DNA of 64,000 nucleotides, from contig NZ_KB455575.1 of NCBI RefSeq assembly GCF_000341735.1, positions 650,718 to 714,717 of the forward strand, in the 5' to 3' direction. Source of the stretch: Methylotuvimicrobium buryatense 5G (GTDB taxonomy: Bacteria; Pseudomonadota; Gammaproteobacteria; Methylococcales; Methylomonadaceae). This document shows, in pieces, positions 62,615 to 64,000 of the stretch; position 1 is the first letter of the stretch, and each line of letters starts with the position of its first letter. The position numbers and the translations under genes were made by a program. The notes under the pieces are model-generated. The model saw only the letters and a list, made by a program, of their open reading frames with translations, made no database searches and had not been told where the DNA came from.

Positions 62615-63718
62615 TTAAGTCCTTCCGGCTTGCGCCAGTTTATTGCCGTCGAAGTCGCAAACCAAGACGCCGATGTCGAAGCTCCCAGGGTAGCGCCGTT
62701 CCAATGTGGCGATCACCCGTTTGGCCAGTTCGATGTGGAATTCGTATTCCAAACCCAACTCGGCCATGCATTCCGAGGCATAGCGAGCGGTTTCCTGCTC
62801 GGCGATGGCCCGGCAAACTGTCTCCGGAGCGCCGATGCTGCGGGCGATGTCGGCGACCAGTTCGACATCGACCGGATTACGTCCGGCATGCGTGATGGTT
62901 TCGCCTTGTGCCATTTTAGTGAGTTTGCCGACCATGCCGCCGATGATGATGCTGCGAATGCCGCAGCGTTCAGCGGTATCGAGCGCGGGGGTCAAAAAAT
63001 CGCCCATTTGCACGAAACAGCTTTCATTCAATGCCGGCAATTCGCGCATCACGAATTTCTCGGTGCGCCCACCCGTGGTCAGAACGACGGTGTCTTGTCC
63101 TTGATTCGCGGCGACTTCGACGCCCTGTACCACGCTGGCGCGGAACGCGGCGGTGGAATAGGGGTGGACGATGCCGGTCGTCCCCAGAATCGAAATACCG
63201 CCGATAATGCCTAGGCGGTAATTGAGCGTTTTTTTGGCCATCGTTTCGCCGTCCGGCACCGAGATGGTCACTTGCAAACCACGGGTTTTCAAAGCCTCGG
63301 ATGCGATGAGACGAATATTGTGTTCGATATTTTTGCGCGGTACCGGGTTGATCGCCGCGCTGCCGACTTCCAGCCCCAATCCTGGACGGGTTACTAGGCC
63401 GACACCTTCGCCGCCGTGCAGTACGACCGTGTCCGGCTGCGCTATCCAAGCTACGTCGGCGGTCAGCCGGGCGTGATTGGTGCAATCCGGATCGTCGCCG
63501 GCATCTTTTTCAATGACCGCATGCGCGCCATCGCTGTTGACCCAAGCCTCCGCCACCTTGAAGCGAACCGTCTCGCCGTTGGGCAGTTGGCATTCGACGG
63601 TCTCGGGAACCCTGCCTTCCAGCAAGCCGCACACGGCGGCCCGCGCGGCGGCAGCGGAACATGCGCCGGTGGTGTAGCCTTTACGGGTACCTTTGGGTTT
63701 GCGTTCCGCCATCGCCAT
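62615..63718 (-). CDS. cbiD: Cobalt-precorrin-5B C1-methyltransferase
   Basis: A 367-residue CbiD: RKGYTTGACSAAAARAAVCG near residue 13 is the family signature; EKDAGDDPDCTNHARLTADV, GEGVGLVTRPGLGLEVGSAA, and LGTTGIVHPYSTAAF follow. It methylates C1 in the early-cobalt (anaerobic) pathway. The ATG at 63718 is used; an in-frame ATG at 63712 is possible. The upstream cbiC stop is 4 bp away, so all genes from cbiC to the ferredoxin appear to be one operon read right to left. Confidence 0.94.
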   Translation of the reverse strand: MAMAERKPKGTRKGYTTGACSAAAARAAVCGLLEGRVPETVECQLPNGETVRFKVAEAWVNSDGAHAVIEKDAGDDPDCTNHARLTADVAWIAQPDTVVLHGGEGVGLVTRPGLGLEVGSAAINPVPRKNIEHNIRLIASEALKTRGLQVTISVPDGETMAKKTLNYRLGIIGGISILGTTGIVHPYSTAAFRASVVQGVEVAANQGQDTVVLTTGGRTEKFVMRELPALNESCFVQMGDFLTPALDTAERCGIRSIIIGGMVGKLTKMAQGETITHAGRNPVDVELVADIARSIGAPETVCRAIAEQETARYASECMAELGLEYEFHIELAKRVIATLERRYPGSFDIGVLVCDFDGNKLAQAGRT

Positions 63719-63722
63719 CGAA

Positions 63723-64000
63723 TCAGCCGTTTTGTTGCCGGCTTTCCGCCAAACTCAAGAGCGCATGCAGCGCCGCTACGACCAGCGTCGAACCGCCTTT
63801 GCGGCCTCGGGTGATCAGCCAGGGAATATTTTTCGATGCGCTCAGCGCGTCTTTCGATTCGGCGGCGGACACGAAGCCGACCGGCATGCCGACGATCAGC
63901 GCCGGTTTGACGCCTTCTTCCTCGATCAAGCGCAAGACTTCCAACAAGGCGGTCGGCGCGTTGCCGACCGCGACGATGCCGCCGTTCAGCAAATCCAAGC
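63723..64000 (-). CDS. cbiC: Precorrin-8X methylmutase, C-terminal part
   Basis: The visible 92 or so residues match the C-terminal half of CbiC/CobH: LNGGIVAVGNAPTALLEVLR, KPALIVGMPVGFVSAAESKD and TRGRKGGSTLVVAALHAL. The enzyme moves the methyl group from C11 to C12 to form (cob)yrinic acid. The 5' end lies outside the window, so the start, promoter and any cobalamin riboswitch cannot be seen. Confidence 0.92.
   Translation of the reverse strand, partial: LDLLNGGIVAVGNAPTALLEVLRLIEEEGVKPALIVGMPVGFVSAAESKDALSASKNIPWLITRGRKGGSTLVVAALHALLSLAESRQQNG

Overview
The window looks like chromosome of a gammaproteobacterial methanotroph or close methylotroph (Methylomicrobium/Methylobacter-like). The argument is indirect: a tetrahydromethanopterin (H4MPT) biosynthesis cluster (DmrB-like flavoprotein, DUF6513 pterin protein, DUF447 protein, MfnB) sits among ordinary gammaproteobacterial housekeeping genes (ppk, folP, dapA-bamC, purL, argG, leuB), with moderate GC and a large load of palindromic repeats. 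No rRNA or tRNA gene was recognised.

Layout. 0.4-10 kb: ppk, folP, the H4MPT cluster, a dicarboxylate/Na+ symporter, dapA-bamC. 10-15.8 kb: purL, an Hsp20 chaperone and a D-Ala-D-Ala dipeptidase. 15.8-19 kb: an accessory patch with an orphan integron-type integrase, a REP-associated transposase (RAYT) and two decayed cytochrome genes. 19.2-39.8 kb: a large type III-A CRISPR-Cas island. 40.4-43.9 kb: ASCH protein, GIY-YIG protein, argG, a membrane protein and a small cytochrome c. 44-47.1 kb: repeats and a frameshifted transposase-like pseudogene. 47.5-50.2 kb: leuB and a citramalate-synthase-like gene. 51.6-55.9 kb: a hybrid histidine kinase and a truncated response regulator. 56.1-64 kb: cysG followed by a cobalamin (corrin ring) operon that runs off the right edge.

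The CRISPR island is the main interest. In order: cas6, a CARF-winged-helix protein of the NE0113 family, cas10 (HD and GGDD both intact), a RAYT transposase with a 177-bp tandem duplication of its 5' end lodged in the operon, csm2-csm3-csm4-csm5, a Csm6-like CARF-HEPN ribonuclease, a CARF-adenosine deaminase (Cad1 family), a CARF-PD-(D/E)XK nuclease (Card1/Can2 family), a 20-repeat array, and a four-gene adaptation operon cas2-cas1-cas1'-cas2'. There are thus four cyclic-oligoadenylate sensor candidates in one locus, with three different enzymatic outputs (RNA cleavage, nucleotide deamination, nucleic-acid cleavage) plus a probable ring nuclease or regulator. The expected logic is: Cas6 matures crRNA, the Csm complex binds target RNA, Cas10 makes cyclic oligoadenylate, the CARF proteins respond.

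The adaptation operon is the most unusual part: an intact Cas1 is followed by a second, shorter Cas1-like protein that has lost the metal-binding triad, and each is paired with its own divergent Cas2. REP/BIME palindromes of the kind mobilised by RAYT proteins occupy several intergenic gaps of the island and have broken the distal end of the array. At least three further dispersed repeat families (a hairpin element family, a ~200-bp repeat, a ~270-bp tandem duplication) fill most non-coding stretches.
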